Positions 54,731-64,000 of a stretch of DNA of 64,000 nucleotides are shown here, piece by piece; positions within the stretch are counted from its first letter, which is position 1; every line of letters starts with the position of its first letter. Origin of the DNA: Lysobacteraceae bacterium (lineage in GTDB: Bacteria; Pseudomonadota; Gammaproteobacteria; Xanthomonadales; Xanthomonadaceae); assembly GCA_004297225.1 (NCBI GenBank), contig SCUI01000014.1, positions 61,943-125,942 on the forward strand, given 5' to 3'. Below the pieces are notes generated by a model. It saw only the letters and a program-made list of their open reading frames with translations. It did not search any database and was not told where the DNA came from. The translations under genes were made by a program, and so were the position numbers.

Positions 54731-54784
54731 AGCCGACCCATGGTCGGCTGCCGTTTCCACGAGCCGACCATGGGTCGGCTCTAC
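54727..54784. repeat. REP-type palindrome
   Basis: Two perfect 23-bp arms beginning GTAGAGCCGACCCATGG and ending in the reverse complement CTCTAC surround a 12-nt loop. Similar GTAGAGCCGACC palindromes recur in Stenotrophomonas and relatives. It lies between convergent genes and includes both their TAG stop codons. It probably also acts as a bidirectional terminator. Confidence 0.9.
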
Positions 54785-56022
54785 GACATCGCCAGCATCG
54801 CGGCGGCGGCCAGGACGGATGCCGTGAGCCCGAACGCCACGCGCCAGCCGTAATGCACGCCACCACTGGCGAATGCCAGCACCGACTTTGAAATCGCAGC
54901 GGCGCCGAGCAGCGCCAGGATTCCCCACCGCGCAAGCCCGGGCGCCAGTGCGCCAGTGGTCGCAAGCTGGGCCACGGTGGCGCCGGCCGCGTGCAATTCG
55001 ACCAGCGCCGCAAGCGCCGCCGCCAGCAGCGCGCCGCCTTCGCCGAACCACAGTCGCATCCACGCGGAAACCAGCATCACCACCGCGACCACCACGGCGA
55101 GCAGCAGCGCATGGCTCAGGTGGAAGGCGCGCGCCGGGGGTTCCTTCGGCAATTGGCGGTCGCGTCCGGGCGGACGCACGCCGAGCGCGCCACCCACCAG
55201 CAACACCAGCGCCGCCGCACCCAGCGGCATCGCCATCGACCGCAGCAGCGCCGGCGCGGCCACGCCGATGACCGCGACGAACAACAGCAGCGAGGCGGCA
55301 TTCGCGAGCAGGGCCGCGGCCACCGCGGAAACCAGCAGCGCCGGCTGTTCGCGCACGCGTCCACCGAAGCCGGCGACGGCCGCGGTGGACGAGGCGAAGC
55401 CCGCGAAGAAGCCGGCGATGGCCAGGCCCCAGCGTGCGCCGAGCGCACGCAGCGCGATGTGGCCGGCCATGCCGACCGCCATGACCAGCACCACGAACTT
55501 CCACAGCATCGCGGGGCGCAGGGCACCCCAGGGGTCGAGCGGATGGTCGGGCAGCAGCGGCAGCACGACCAGCGCGGCGGCGGCCAGCAGCAGCATGTCG
55601 TGCAGCTCGCCTTCGCGGATGGTGTCGCGCGCCAGCCGGTGCAGCGGCGCCTTGGCCTGCAGCAGGATCGCGGCGACCACCGCCAGCGCCGCGGCCAACG
55701 CGGGGTGGCTGTGCGCCAAGGCGCCAAGCAGCGCCGTCAGCAGCAGCGCGACTTCGCTGGTGAGCCCGGGATCCTCGCGCTGGCTGGCCATGTAACTGGT
55801 CACCACCAGCGCGCCTACCGTCGCCAGTGCCACGACCAGCGCCGCGGTCCCCAGTTGCGCGGCGACCGCCGCGGCCAACGCGACCAGCGCATGGGTACGA
55901 AGGCCGGCGATGCTCCTGGTGCCCTCGACCGCACCCACCCCGTGCCGCTCGCGGACCACGCCCACCAGCAGGCCGATCGCCAGCGCGGCGACCCACCCCC
56001 TCAAGGCCGTCTCCCAGTCCAT
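54781..56022 (-). CDS. MgtC/SapB-DUF4010 family membrane protein
   Basis: The 413-residue protein has an N-terminal MgtC-like part (ALAIGLLVGVVRERHG and GLRTHALVALAAAVAAQLG) and a C-terminal DUF4010 part (GFFAGFASSTAAVAGFGGR, about 205-223), with about twelve helices. Function is not firmly known. It is on the minus strand, ends in the REP element, and starts 7 bp after the RND permease gene's stop, so it may share that operon. Confidence 0.85.
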   Translation of the reverse strand: MDWETALRGWVAALAIGLLVGVVRERHGVGAVEGTRSIAGLRTHALVALAAAVAAQLGTAALVVALATVGALVVTSYMASQREDPGLTSEVALLLTALLGALAHSHPALAAALAVVAAILLQAKAPLHRLARDTIREGELHDMLLLAAAALVVLPLLPDHPLDPWGALRPAMLWKFVVLVMAVGMAGHIALRALGARWGLAIAGFFAGFASSTAAVAGFGGRVREQPALLVSAVAAALLANAASLLLFVAVIGVAAPALLRSMAMPLGAAALVLLVGGALGVRPPGRDRQLPKEPPARAFHLSHALLLAVVVAVVMLVSAWMRLWFGEGGALLAAALAALVELHAAGATVAQLATTGALAPGLARWGILALLGAAAISKSVLAFASGGVHYGWRVAFGLTASVLAAAAMLAMS

Positions 56023-56029
56023 GTGGGCT

Positions 56030-59000
56030 TTATGCCTCGGCCGGTGGCGCCTCGTCCATCTTGTCGCCCAGCATCCGCCGGACCACCACGTAGAACACCG
56101 GGATCAGCAGCAGGCCGAGCACCGTTGCGAACAGCATGCCGCCGATCACGCCGGTGCCGATCGCGTGCCGTGCATTGGCGCCGGCGCCACTGGACAATGC
56201 CAGCGGGGAGACGCCCATGATGAACGCGAACGAGGTCATCAGGATCGGACGGAAACGCAGCTTCGCCGCCTCGACCACCGCGGTGCGCAGGGTCTTGCCG
56301 GCCGCGCGCTCGGCGATCGCGAACTCGACGATCAGGATGGCATTCTTGGCCGCCAGGCCGATCACCGTGATCAATCCGATCTTGAAGAAGATGTCGTTCG
56401 GCAGGCCGCGCAGCAGGGTGAACACGACCGCGCCGAGGACGCCGAGCGGCACCACCAGCAGCACCGATACCGGCACCGACCAGCTCTCGTACAACGCCGC
56501 CAGGCACAGGAACACCACCAGGATCGACAGCGCCATCAGCGCCGGCGCCTGGCTGCCCGAAAGGATTTCCTGGAACGATTGCCCGGTCCAGTCGTAGCCG
56601 AACCCTTCCGGCAGGTCGCTTTCGACGATCGCGCCCATCGCGTCCATCGCCTCGCCGGAGCTGTGTCCCGGCGCCTGCGAACCGACGACTTCCACCGCGG
56701 CATAGCCGTTGTAGCGGGTCAGCGAAGGCGGCGCGACCACCCACTTGGCGTCCACCACGTTGGACAGCGGGATCATCTCCGGCAGGCCGGTGCGCGGATC
56801 GGTGCTGCGCGGGCTGGGGGTGTAGAAGTGCGCCAGCGACTCCAGGCCGTTCCTGTAACCGACCTCGGCCTGCATGGTCACGCGCTTCACGCGCCCGGCA
56901 TCGACGAAGTCGTTGACGTACACCGGCGCCAGCATCAGCTGGATCGCGCGGTAGATGTCGCCCACTTCCAGCCCCATCGCCTGGGCCTGGGTGCGGTCGA
57001 CCTGCAGCTTGAGCTGCGGCGCGTCGGCGAGCGTGTTCGGTCGCACCGCGGTCAGCGCAGGGTCCTGGCTGGCCTTGGCCAGCAGCTGTCCCAGCGCCTG
57101 GCCGAGCGCTTCGCGGCCCTGGCCGGCGCGATCCTGCAGGTACATGTCGAAACCGCCGAACGCGCCGAGCCCGTTCACGGTGGGCAGGTTGATCACGAAG
57201 ATCTGCGCATCGCGGATGCCGTACAGGCTCATGTTCGCGCGCTGGATGAATTCAGCCGCGGTGACCTTGCGCTCGTCCCACGGCTTGAGCTTGACGAAGG
57301 CCATGCCGACGTTCTCGCCCTGGCCGACGAAGCTGAAGCCGGCCACCTGCATCATGCCCTCGTAGCCTTCCTGCTGCTCGAGCGTGCCGCGCACCTTCTC
57401 GAACACGGCCTTGGTCCGCGCCAGGCTCGCGCCGGGCGGCAGCTGCACGATCGCCAGCGCATAGCCCTGGTCTTCCTCGGGCAGGAAGCTGCCCGGCAGG
57501 CGCGTGAACAGGAAGCCGGTGAGCAACGCCAGCGCGGCGAACACGATCATCCAGCGCGGCGCGTGGGTGATCGCACGGCCGACATGGCCGACGTAACCGC
57601 TGCTGGCCCGGTTGTAGATGCGATTGAAGCCGCGGAAGACGAAGTTCTCGCGGTGGTGGTCGGGCGTGTGCTTGAGCAGCGTCGCGCACAGCGCCGGGGT
57701 GAAGCCGAGCGCGAGGAACGCCGAGAACCCCATCGCCAGTGCGATGGTGACCGCGAACTGCTTGTAGATCTCGCCGGCCGAGCCGCCCTGGAACGCACTG
57801 GGCACGAACACCGCGGCGAGCACCACCGTGATCGCGACCACGGCGCCGCTGATCTGGCCCATCGCCTTGACCGTCGCATCCTTCGGCGACAGGCCCTCCT
57901 CGGTCATGATCCGCTCGACGTTCTCGATCACCACGATCGCGTCGTCCACGACGATGCCGATCGCCAGCACCACGCCGAACAACGTCAGCTGGTTGATGGT
58001 GAAATCGAGCAGGTACAGGCCCAGGAACGTGCCCAGCAGCGCGATCGGGATCACCAGCGTCGGGATCAGCGTCGCGCGGAAGTTCTGCAGGAACAGCAGC
58101 ATCACCAGGAACACGAGGATGAAGGCCTCGGCGAGGGTCTTGATCACTTCCTCGATCGAGACCTGCACGAACTCCGAGCTGTCGTACGGCGAGAACCAGG
58201 TGACGCCCTGCGGGAAGTTCGGCGCCAGTTCGCCCATGCGCGCGCGCACCGCCTCGGCCACGCCCAGCGCATTCGCGCCCGGCGCCAGCTGCACGGCGAA
58301 GCCGGCCGCGGGGGCGCCGCTCCAGCGCAGGTCGAAGCCGTAGGCGGACGCGCCCTTCTCCACGCGCGCGACATCGCGCAGGCGCACGGTGCTGCCGTCG
58401 GGGTTGGCACGCAGGATGATCCCGCCGAATTCCTCGGCGGTACTGAAGCGGCCTTCGGCGGTGACCGTGGCGGTGAACGCGGTGCCTTCCGGCGCCGGTT
58501 CGGAGCCGACCCGGCCGGCGGCAAACTGCACGTTCTGCCCGCGCACCGCCTGCAGCACCTGGCTGGCCGACAACCCGTAGCCGCGCAGCTTGTCCGGGTT
58601 GAGCCAGATGTTCATCGCGTATTCGCCGCCGAACAGCTGGGTGTTGCCCACGCCGGGCACGCGCGCGATCTGGTCGAGCACGCTCGCGGCGATCAGGTCG
58701 CTGAGCGCGTTCTTGTCGTATGCGGGGTTGCTGGAGCGCAACGCCACGATCATCAGGAAGCCGGAGTTGGCCTTGGCCACCACCACGCCCTGCTGCACCA
58801 CTTCCGAGGGCAGCCGCGGCGTCGCCAGCGCGACCTTGTTCTGCACCTGCACCTGGGCGATGTCCGGGTCGGTGCCCGGGCGGAAGGTCAGCGTGATCGA
58901 GCTGCCGCCGCTGGCGCTGGACGAGGAACTGAAGTACTGCAGGTTGTCGATGCCGGTGAGCTGCTGCTCGATCACCTGGGTAACCGCGCCCTCGGTGGTC

Positions 59001-59164
59001 TCGGCGCTCGCACCCGGGTAGCTCGCGGCCACGGTGACCTGCGGCGGTGCGATGTTCGGGTACGACTCCACGCCCAGCCCGTTGATCGCCAGCAGGCCGC
59101 CCATCGCGATCAGGATCGCGATCACCCAGGCGAAAATCGGGTGGTTGATGAAGAAACGGGACAT
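56030..59164 (-). CDS. RND (HAE1) efflux permease
   Basis: The 1044-residue AcrB/MexB-type proton antiporter has RFFINHPIFAWVIAILIAMG at the N-terminus and helix-4 GIVVDDAIVVIENVERIM. The latter carries the Asp-Asp proton relay near 405. A second repeat has AKNAILIVEFA. The gene is 6 bp downstream of the adaptor gene. No outer-membrane factor gene is in the window, so it probably uses one encoded elsewhere. Substrates are likely hydrophobic drugs. Confidence 0.95.
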   Translation of the reverse strand: MSRFFINHPIFAWVIAILIAMGGLLAINGLGVESYPNIAPPQVTVAASYPGASAETTEGAVTQVIEQQLTGIDNLQYFSSSSSASGGSSITLTFRPGTDPDIAQVQVQNKVALATPRLPSEVVQQGVVVAKANSGFLMIVALRSSNPAYDKNALSDLIAASVLDQIARVPGVGNTQLFGGEYAMNIWLNPDKLRGYGLSASQVLQAVRGQNVQFAAGRVGSEPAPEGTAFTATVTAEGRFSTAEEFGGIILRANPDGSTVRLRDVARVEKGASAYGFDLRWSGAPAAGFAVQLAPGANALGVAEAVRARMGELAPNFPQGVTWFSPYDSSEFVQVSIEEVIKTLAEAFILVFLVMLLFLQNFRATLIPTLVIPIALLGTFLGLYLLDFTINQLTLFGVVLAIGIVVDDAIVVIENVERIMTEEGLSPKDATVKAMGQISGAVVAITVVLAAVFVPSAFQGGSAGEIYKQFAVTIALAMGFSAFLALGFTPALCATLLKHTPDHHRENFVFRGFNRIYNRASSGYVGHVGRAITHAPRWMIVFAALALLTGFLFTRLPGSFLPEEDQGYALAIVQLPPGASLARTKAVFEKVRGTLEQQEGYEGMMQVAGFSFVGQGENVGMAFVKLKPWDERKVTAAEFIQRANMSLYGIRDAQIFVINLPTVNGLGAFGGFDMYLQDRAGQGREALGQALGQLLAKASQDPALTAVRPNTLADAPQLKLQVDRTQAQAMGLEVGDIYRAIQLMLAPVYVNDFVDAGRVKRVTMQAEVGYRNGLESLAHFYTPSPRSTDPRTGLPEMIPLSNVVDAKWVVAPPSLTRYNGYAAVEVVGSQAPGHSSGEAMDAMGAIVESDLPEGFGYDWTGQSFQEILSGSQAPALMALSILVVFLCLAALYESWSVPVSVLLVVPLGVLGAVVFTLLRGLPNDIFFKIGLITVIGLAAKNAILIVEFAIAERAAGKTLRTAVVEAAKLRFRPILMTSFAFIMGVSPLALSSGAGANARHAIGTGVIGGMLFATVLGLLLIPVFYVVVRRMLGDKMDEAPPAEA

Positions 59165-59170
59165 GGCAGG

Positions 59171-60343
59171 TCAGTCCTTGGCCGGGGCGGGCGCGGCACC
59201 TTGCGCCGGGGGCGCGTCTTCGGCGGGCACGGCCTTGGCCGGCTGGCCGGGAATGGCGCGCTGCAGGCCGGAGACGATCACCTGGTCGCCGGCGGCGAGG
59301 CCCTCGCGCACCACCCAGTCCTGGCCGCTCGCCCGCTCGGTGACGACGTCCTTGCGCGCGACCTTGCCGTCCTTGCCGACCACCAGCACGTAGGCGCTCT
59401 TGGCATCGCGCTGGATGGCGACCTGCGGCACCACGAATACGGCCTGCTCCACGCCCAGCGTCGCCTGCACCTTCACGTAGGTGCCGGGCAGCAGCACGCC
59501 GTCGGGGTTGGCGACGCGCGCGCGCAGCGCCACCGCGCCGGTCGCGGGGTCGACCACGTCGCCGGAGAAATCGAGCACGCCGGGGCGGCCGTAGGGAGTT
59601 CCATCCGGCAGCAGGATCCGGATCTCGCGATCGCCACCGCCCGCGGCCGCCTGCCGCACCTGCGACAGTTCCTCGATGCTGATCGAGAAGTCCACGTACA
59701 TCGGGTCGAGCTGGTCGACGGTGGTCAGCAGGGTGGCTTCCTCCGCACCGACGAGCGCGCCTTCGGTCACCTGCTGCTTGCCGGCGCGGCCGCTGATGGG
59801 CGCGCGCACGGTGGTGTAACCCAGGTTGATCCGGGCCGCCTGCACCGCCGCCTGCGCAGCCTGCACCGCGGCGGCGCTGGTGCGCTCGGCGGCGATCGCG
59901 TTGTCGTAGTCGGCACGGGAAATGAACTTGCCTTCGATCAGGCCGCGCGCGCGCTCGGCCGCGGTGCGCGAGTTGGCGGCGTTGGCCTGCGCCTGCGCCA
60001 ACGAACCCTGCGCCTGGGCCAGGGTGGCCTGCAGCTGCGCCGGGTCGATCTGGAACAGCGGCTGGCCCTTGCGCACGTCGCTGCCTTCCTCGTACAGGCG
60101 GCGCTGCAGCACGCCCGGCACGCGGGCGCGCACGTCGGCGCTGCGGTAGGCGGACAGGCGGCCGACCTGCTCCTTGGTGATCGGCACGTCCTTCGGCTGC
60201 ATCACCACGACACCGACTTCGGGCGGCGGCATCTGGCCGCCGGGGCCGGCGGCGGCCTGGTCGCCCTTGCCGCAGGCGGCCAGCAGGAGCGCGGCCGAAA
60301 GCGTGGGCACGGCAAGGCGGATCAATGCCGGGAAATGGCGCAT
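59171..60343 (-). CDS. RND periplasmic adaptor lipoprotein
   Basis: This 390-residue membrane-fusion protein (AcrA/MexA type) has the lipobox LSAALLLAACGKG with Cys near 25. A lipoyl half (RARVPGVLQRRLYEEGSDVR) and a coiled-coil hairpin (about 100-160) follow, then ARINLGYTTVRAPISGRAG. It joins the inner-membrane pump to the outer-membrane channel. It is first in the operon after a palindromic promoter site. Confidence 0.94.
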   Translation of the reverse strand: MRHFPALIRLAVPTLSAALLLAACGKGDQAAAGPGGQMPPPEVGVVVMQPKDVPITKEQVGRLSAYRSADVRARVPGVLQRRLYEEGSDVRKGQPLFQIDPAQLQATLAQAQGSLAQAQANAANSRTAAERARGLIEGKFISRADYDNAIAAERTSAAAVQAAQAAVQAARINLGYTTVRAPISGRAGKQQVTEGALVGAEEATLLTTVDQLDPMYVDFSISIEELSQVRQAAAGGGDREIRILLPDGTPYGRPGVLDFSGDVVDPATGAVALRARVANPDGVLLPGTYVKVQATLGVEQAVFVVPQVAIQRDAKSAYVLVVGKDGKVARKDVVTERASGQDWVVREGLAAGDQVIVSGLQRAIPGQPAKAVPAEDAPPAQGAAPAPAKD

Positions 60344-60370
60344 GGGTACCTCGGGGGGGAGGGGGATTCC

Positions 60371-60386
60371 TATACCCGCCAGTATA
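60371..60386 (-). promoter_or_regulatory. Palindromic operator/-10 region of the efflux operon
   Basis: TATAC-CCGCCA-GTATA lies 28-43 bp upstream of the adaptor start. Its upstream arm contains TATACT, a plausible -10. A TTGACC lies 14 bp further upstream, shorter than normal. It may be the site of a TetR-type repressor encoded elsewhere. Confidence 0.45.
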
Positions 60387-60402
60387 ACATTGGGGGTTCA
60401 GG

Positions 60403-61110
60403 TCAAGCGTGCCGGAAGTCCTGCATCGTCCTTGCGGGCAACCGGAGGTGCCCCGACAGCGCCACCGGGTCGGGCGTGCCCTGCCACGGCAGCCAGCCCA
60501 GGCACGGCGCCGGCAGGCGCGCGGCCAGCAGCGCGCGGTTCTCGTCGATGCGCGCCATCGCCGGATCGATGTTGGTGCCGATCCATCCGGCCAGTTCACA
60601 GCCGTCCTCGGCGATCGCGCGCGCGCTCAGGTAGGCGTGGTTGAGGCAGCCCAGCCGCAGGCCGACCACCAGCACCACCGGCAGGCGCAGCGCGCGCACC
60701 AGGTCGGCCTGCATCAGCTCGCCGGCCAGCGGCGCCATCCAGCCGCCGACGCCTTCCACCACCACCACGTCGGCGTCGCGCTGCAGCCGTGCGTGCGCCG
60801 CCAGCATCGGTGCCAGCGACACTTCGATGCCGGCTTCGCGCGCCGCGATCTCGGGCGCCAACGGCGCCGGCAACGCATATGGATTGACGTCGTCGTAGCC
60901 CGGCGTCGGCTCGCTCGCCGCCTGCAGCGCCAGCGCATCCTCGTTGCGCAAGCCCCCGGGCGTGGGTTCGCAGCCACTGGCCAGCGGCTTCATCCCGACC
61001 GCGCGCAGCCCCTCGGCACGCAACAGGTGCAGCAGCGCGCAGCTGGACACGGTCTTGCCGATGCCGGTGTCGGTGCCGGTGACGAACACACCATCGCGGA
61101 TATCCTGCAT
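60403..61110 (-). CDS. bioD: Dethiobiotin synthetase
   Basis: This 235-residue ATP-dependent ligase closes the ureido ring of dethiobiotin from 7,8-diaminopelargonate and CO2. Walker A is FVTGTDTGIGKT near 9-20, with the conserved GMKPLASG near 39 and VEGVGGWMAPL near 117. It is upstream of the efflux operon on the same strand, and its end lies close to the efflux promoter. It is divergent from the msrC-type gene. Confidence 0.95.
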   Translation of the reverse strand: MQDIRDGVFVTGTDTGIGKTVSSCALLHLLRAEGLRAVGMKPLASGCEPTPGGLRNEDALALQAASEPTPGYDDVNPYALPAPLAPEIAAREAGIEVSLAPMLAAHARLQRDADVVVVEGVGGWMAPLAGELMQADLVRALRLPVVLVVGLRLGCLNHAYLSARAIAEDGCELAGWIGTNIDPAMARIDENRALLAARLPAPCLGWLPWQGTPDPVALSGHLRLPARTMQDFRHA

Positions 61111-61142
61111 CGGGCCATGGTAACCCCGCGTAGAATGGCCCC

Positions 61143-61631
61143 ATGAGCTTCCATGCCGCCCCGCTCACCGGGAACCGTACCGAGCAGTACGTGCAACTGC
61201 TGGACCAGGCGCGTGCGCTGATGCACGGCGAACGCGACCTGGTGGCCAATGCCGCCAACCTGTCGGCGCTGCTGTGGCATGCGCTGCCGGACCTGAACTG
61301 GTGCGGCTTCTACCTGTTCGACGGCACCGAGCTGGTGGTCGGCCCGTTCCAGGGCCTGCCCGCCTGCATCCGCATCCCGCTGGACAAGGGCGTGTGCGGC
61401 GCCGCGGCACGCACCAGGCAGGTCCAGGTGGTCCGCGACGTCAACGCGTTCGAGGGCCATATCGCCTGCGATTCGGCGTCCCGGTCCGAATGCGTGGTGC
61501 CGCTGGTCGCGAAAGATGGCACCCTGCTGGGCGTACTGGATCTCGACAGCCCCCACCTGGCGAGGTTCGACGACATCGACGCGCGCGGCCTGGAAGCCAT
61601 CGGCCGCGCCTGGGTGGAGGCCGTGCAATGA
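61143..61631 (+). CDS. msrC: Free methionine-R-sulfoxide reductase (GAF type)
   Basis: This 162-residue GAF-domain enzyme reduces free Met-R-sulfoxide. The three Cys of the fRMsr family, Cys75 (LPACIRIP), Cys85 (DKGVCGAAA) and Cys109 (HIACDSASRSE), are conserved. Cys109 corresponds to the catalytic one. Its stop overlaps the next ATG (ATGA). Confidence 0.92.
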   Translation: MSFHAAPLTGNRTEQYVQLLDQARALMHGERDLVANAANLSALLWHALPDLNWCGFYLFDGTELVVGPFQGLPACIRIPLDKGVCGAAARTRQVQVVRDVNAFEGHIACDSASRSECVVPLVAKDGTLLGVLDLDSPHLARFDDIDARGLEAIGRAWVEAVQ

Positions 61632-61963
61632 ACGCGCAACCGAAACTTCGCAACATCGGACCCAAGTCCGCGGCGTGGCTGCGCCAGGTCGGCCTGCGCA
61701 CCCGTGCCGACCTCGAAGCCGCGGGCACCGTCGATGCGTTCATGCGCGTGCGCCGCGCCGGCTTCAAGCCCGGACTCAACCTGCTGTATGCGATCGAAGG
61801 CGCGCTCAACGACTGCCATTGGCAGGAAGTGTCCGAAGCACGCCGCGGCGAACTCGTGGCCGCGACCGAAGCGGCGATCGCGGAACTGCCGCCACCGCGC
61901 GGGCGCCCGCCTGCCGGGCCGGTGACGACGACTGTGATGTCGTCGCCCGACGACGGCGAATAA
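61628..61963 (+). CDS. TfoX C-terminal-domain protein
   Basis: The 111-residue protein has the helix-hairpin-helix TfoX-C domain (LRNIGPKSAAWLRQVGLRTR followed by ADLEAAG) and no N-terminal TfoX domain. In competence regulators this domain accompanies the activating part; alone its role is unclear. It is translationally coupled to the msrC-type gene. Confidence 0.88.
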   Translation: MNAQPKLRNIGPKSAAWLRQVGLRTRADLEAAGTVDAFMRVRRAGFKPGLNLLYAIEGALNDCHWQEVSEARRGELVAATEAAIAELPPPRGRPPAGPVTTTVMSSPDDGE

Positions 61964-61974
61964 ACCGCTACAAT

Positions 61975-62125
61975 CCCTCCCGCTACGTGGTGACCCGAAG
62001 GCCTTGTGCCCAATCGGGTTGAAACGGGAAGCCGGTGACGCCGCAATCGCGGCCATTCCGGCACTGCCCCCGCAACGGTAAGCAGGCATCGCCTGCGAGT
62101 CCGGAGACCGGCCACGGAGCTCCCT
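61975..62125 (+). promoter_or_regulatory. Cobalamin riboswitch
   Basis: The leader contains the hallmarks GAAACGGGAAGCCGGTG (62021-62037) and the B12 box GCACTGCCCCCGCAACGGTA (62061-62080), then GAGTCCGGAGACCGGCC. It lies just upstream of btuB. Binding of adenosylcobalamin should block ribosome access or elongate a terminator, lowering btuB expression when B12 is plentiful. Confidence 0.93.
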
Positions 62126-62168
62126 GTGATCCCTCGCGTGCGGGCGTGCACGCCGGAGCAAAAATCCA

Positions 62169-64000
62169 TGAACGTGTTGCAGTCGCGGACCGCGCTGTCG
62201 GTCGCCGTTTTCCTTTCCCTGTCCCTGTCCCTGTCATCGGCGTCCGCCGAAGAGGCTGCCGACCTCGACCGCGTGGTCGTCACCGGCACCCGCACCGCCC
62301 TCACCGTCGACCAGTCGCTGGCCGCCGTTGAAGTCATCGACCACGACGAGATCCAGCGCAGCCAGGCGCGGTCGCTGCAGGATCTGCTGCGCGGCCGCGC
62401 CGGCATCGACCTGTCCAACCAGGGCGGCGGGGGCAAGGTGTCCACGCTGTTCCTGCGCGGCACCGAGTCCGACCACACGCTGTTCCTGGTCGACGGCGTG
62501 CGCATGGGTTCGGCGACTTCCGGGCTCACCGCGCTGCAGGACCTGCCGCTGGAGCTGATCGAACGCATCGAGATCGTGCGCGGTCCGCGCTCGAGCCTGT
62601 ACGGCAGCGAGGCGATCGGCGGCGTCATCCAGGTGTTCACCCGCGGCGCGCGCGAAGGCCTGCAACCGCGCGCGCACCTGGGCGCCGGCAGCCACGGTTT
62701 CCGCGAAGCGGGCGCCGGCCTGGACTGGGGCAATGCGCGCGCATGGCTGGGCGTGGACGCCAGCCACCAGCGCAGCGACGGCATCAGTGCCTGCCGCGGC
62801 ATCGGCGCGCCGGTGTACGCCGGTTGCGGCATGCACGCACCGGACCCGGATCTCGACGGCTACGAGCAGGACGCGATCTCGCTGCGCGCCGGCCTGCGGC
62901 CGGTCGACGGATGGAGCGCCGATGCGCGCGTGCTGCGCAGCGAGGGCCACAACCAGTTCGACGCCGATCCGATGTGGGGCCTGCCCGACAGTTCGAACAC
63001 CGTGCAGCAGGTCGTCGGCGGCAAGCTGCGCCACGACGCCGGCGGTGCCGTCGCGCTGCAGTTCACCGTGGGCCGCAACACGGATACCTCCGACAACTAC
63101 ATCGCGGGCCGGTACAACGACCGTTTCGCCACCACCCGCGACGGGGCCGGCGTGCAGGCCGACTGGCGCATCGCCAGCGGCCAGTTGCTGACGCTGGGCA
63201 GCGACTGGGCGCGCGACCGCGCCGACGTCGACGGTCCGTTCGCCACCTTCGACGCGAACCGCGGCAATCGCGCGGTGTTCGCCCAGTACCAGGGTGCGTT
63301 CGGCCGGCATGACGTGCAGCTGGCGCTGCGCCACGACGACAACGACCAGTTCGGCGGCCGCGACACCGGCAGCCTCGCCTGGGGCGTGGACTTCGCGCGC
63401 GGCCTGCGTCTCACCGCCAGCCACGGCAGCGCGTTCAAGGCGCCGACCTTCAACGAGCTCTACTACCCGTACTACGGCAACGACGCGCTGCGCCCGGAAA
63501 CTTCGCGCAGCAGCGAACTGGGCCTGGCCAGGCGCTCGGGCGCCTGGCACTGGCAGGCCAATGCCTACGAAACCCGGATCGAGGACCTGATCGTCTACGA
63601 CCCGCACCTGTTCGTCGCCAACAACATCGAGCAGGGGCGGATCCGTGGCCTGGAGCTGGGCGGCGGTGCCACCGTCGCCGGCTGGACGCTGGCCGCGCAG
63701 GCGACCTGGCTGGATGCGCGCAACGAGAGCGAGGCCAACCATGGCAACCGCCTGCCGCGGCGCGCATCGCGCGGTGTGCGCGTCGACGCGGACCGCGAAT
63801 CCGGGCGCTGGCGCCTGGGCGCCACGCTGAATGCGAAGGGCGCGATGTTCGACGATGCCGGCAACACGCTGCGCCTGCCGGGTTACGCGACCGTGGACCT
63901 GCGCGCGGAAGTGGCGCTTGCGGGTGGATGGACGTTCCAGGCGGGGCTCCGCAATGCCTTCGACCGCGACCACGAAACCGTGGCCTTTTACGAGATCGGA
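62169..64000 (+). CDS. btuB: TonB-dependent vitamin B12 receptor (3' end outside window)
   Basis: About 610 codons of an outer-membrane cobalamin transporter. A signal peptide (ALSVAVFLSLSLSLSSASA, about 9-27) is followed by a TonB box (DRVVVTGTR) and the plug domain with LFLRGTESDHTLFLVDGVRM and IEIVRGPRSSLYGSEAIGGV. Most of the 22-strand barrel follows. The reading ends at RDHETVAFYEIG, so roughly the last strand is missing. The riboswitch upstream supports B12 as substrate. The signal peptide is encoded by a tandem TCCCTG repeat. Confidence 0.93.

Noticed and set aside
48662..55996. 2444-codon open frame opposite the cco genes
   Set aside because: It is antisense to well-supported genes, its product is Arg/Ala/Gly rich and without domains, and long empty frames are expected at this GC content. 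The same applies to 46045-48933, 55910-60634 and 9462-11984.

Overview
The window looks like chromosomal DNA of a high-GC gammaproteobacterium of the Xanthomonadales/Lysobacteraceae type (Lysobacter, Luteimonas or Stenotrophomonas relatives). The grounds are the very GC-rich flanks with strong codon bias, paired DUF1631 and PilZ genes, a ccoNOQP-GHIS cluster, and a palindromic REP element with GTAGAGCCGACC-type arms. Genus cannot be fixed from sequence reading alone.

Left core flank (1-1573): 5' part of bacterioferritin, its [2Fe-2S] partner Bfd with a Fur-box-like site upstream, the RNA pyrophosphohydrolase RppH, and a tRNA-Met(CAU) whose 5' half is duplicated just upstream.

Accessory region (about 1574-40270), a composite island of lower and uneven GC. 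(a) 1821-8685: a decayed SRAP gene, then a tight operon of a 48-residue Pro/His-rich peptide ending in Gly, a fused E2-E1 ubiquitin-like conjugation enzyme and a JAB/JAMM peptidase, followed by a 1271-residue protein with a C-terminal PD-(D/E)xK nuclease motif. (b) 9069-18571: a type I restriction-modification system in which hsdR faces hsdMS, with a HigB toxin / HTH-IrrE antitoxin-protease / beta-family operon lodged between them. (c) 18672-25247: an integration and transfer module (XRE regulator, AlpA-like factor, tyrosine integrase, TraI-type HD protein) with small hypothetical genes. (d) 25549-33161: a RiPP cluster read on the minus strand. It has a 47-residue precursor peptide, a SPASM-domain protein, an ATP-grasp ligase, a 55-residue protein, two FtsX-type permeases, a C39-peptidase ABC exporter and a DsbA. 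(e) 34060-39938: a hypothetical protein convergent with a 1723-residue protein carrying three tyrosine-recombinase-like segments.

Right core flank (40273-64000): DUF3606; an overlapping operon DUF1631 > PilZ > caspase-like lipoprotein > DUF4329/JAMM-like membrane protein; a second DUF1631-PilZ pair whose DUF1631 gene is broken; QueD; the cbb3 oxidase and assembly genes ccoNOQP-hyp-GHIS plus a SafE-family gene, under an FNR/ANR-type box; a REP element; an MgtC/DUF4010 protein; an RND efflux pair; bioD; a free-methionine-R-sulfoxide reductase; a TfoX C-terminal-domain protein; and a cobalamin riboswitch upstream of btuB, which runs off the window.

The two most notable systems are the E2-E1/JAB operon with a Gly-ended, non-beta-grasp-looking candidate modifier and no CD-NTase, and the grasp-with-SPASM RiPP cluster whose precursor is a short unlisted gene with a Gly-Ala leader junction.
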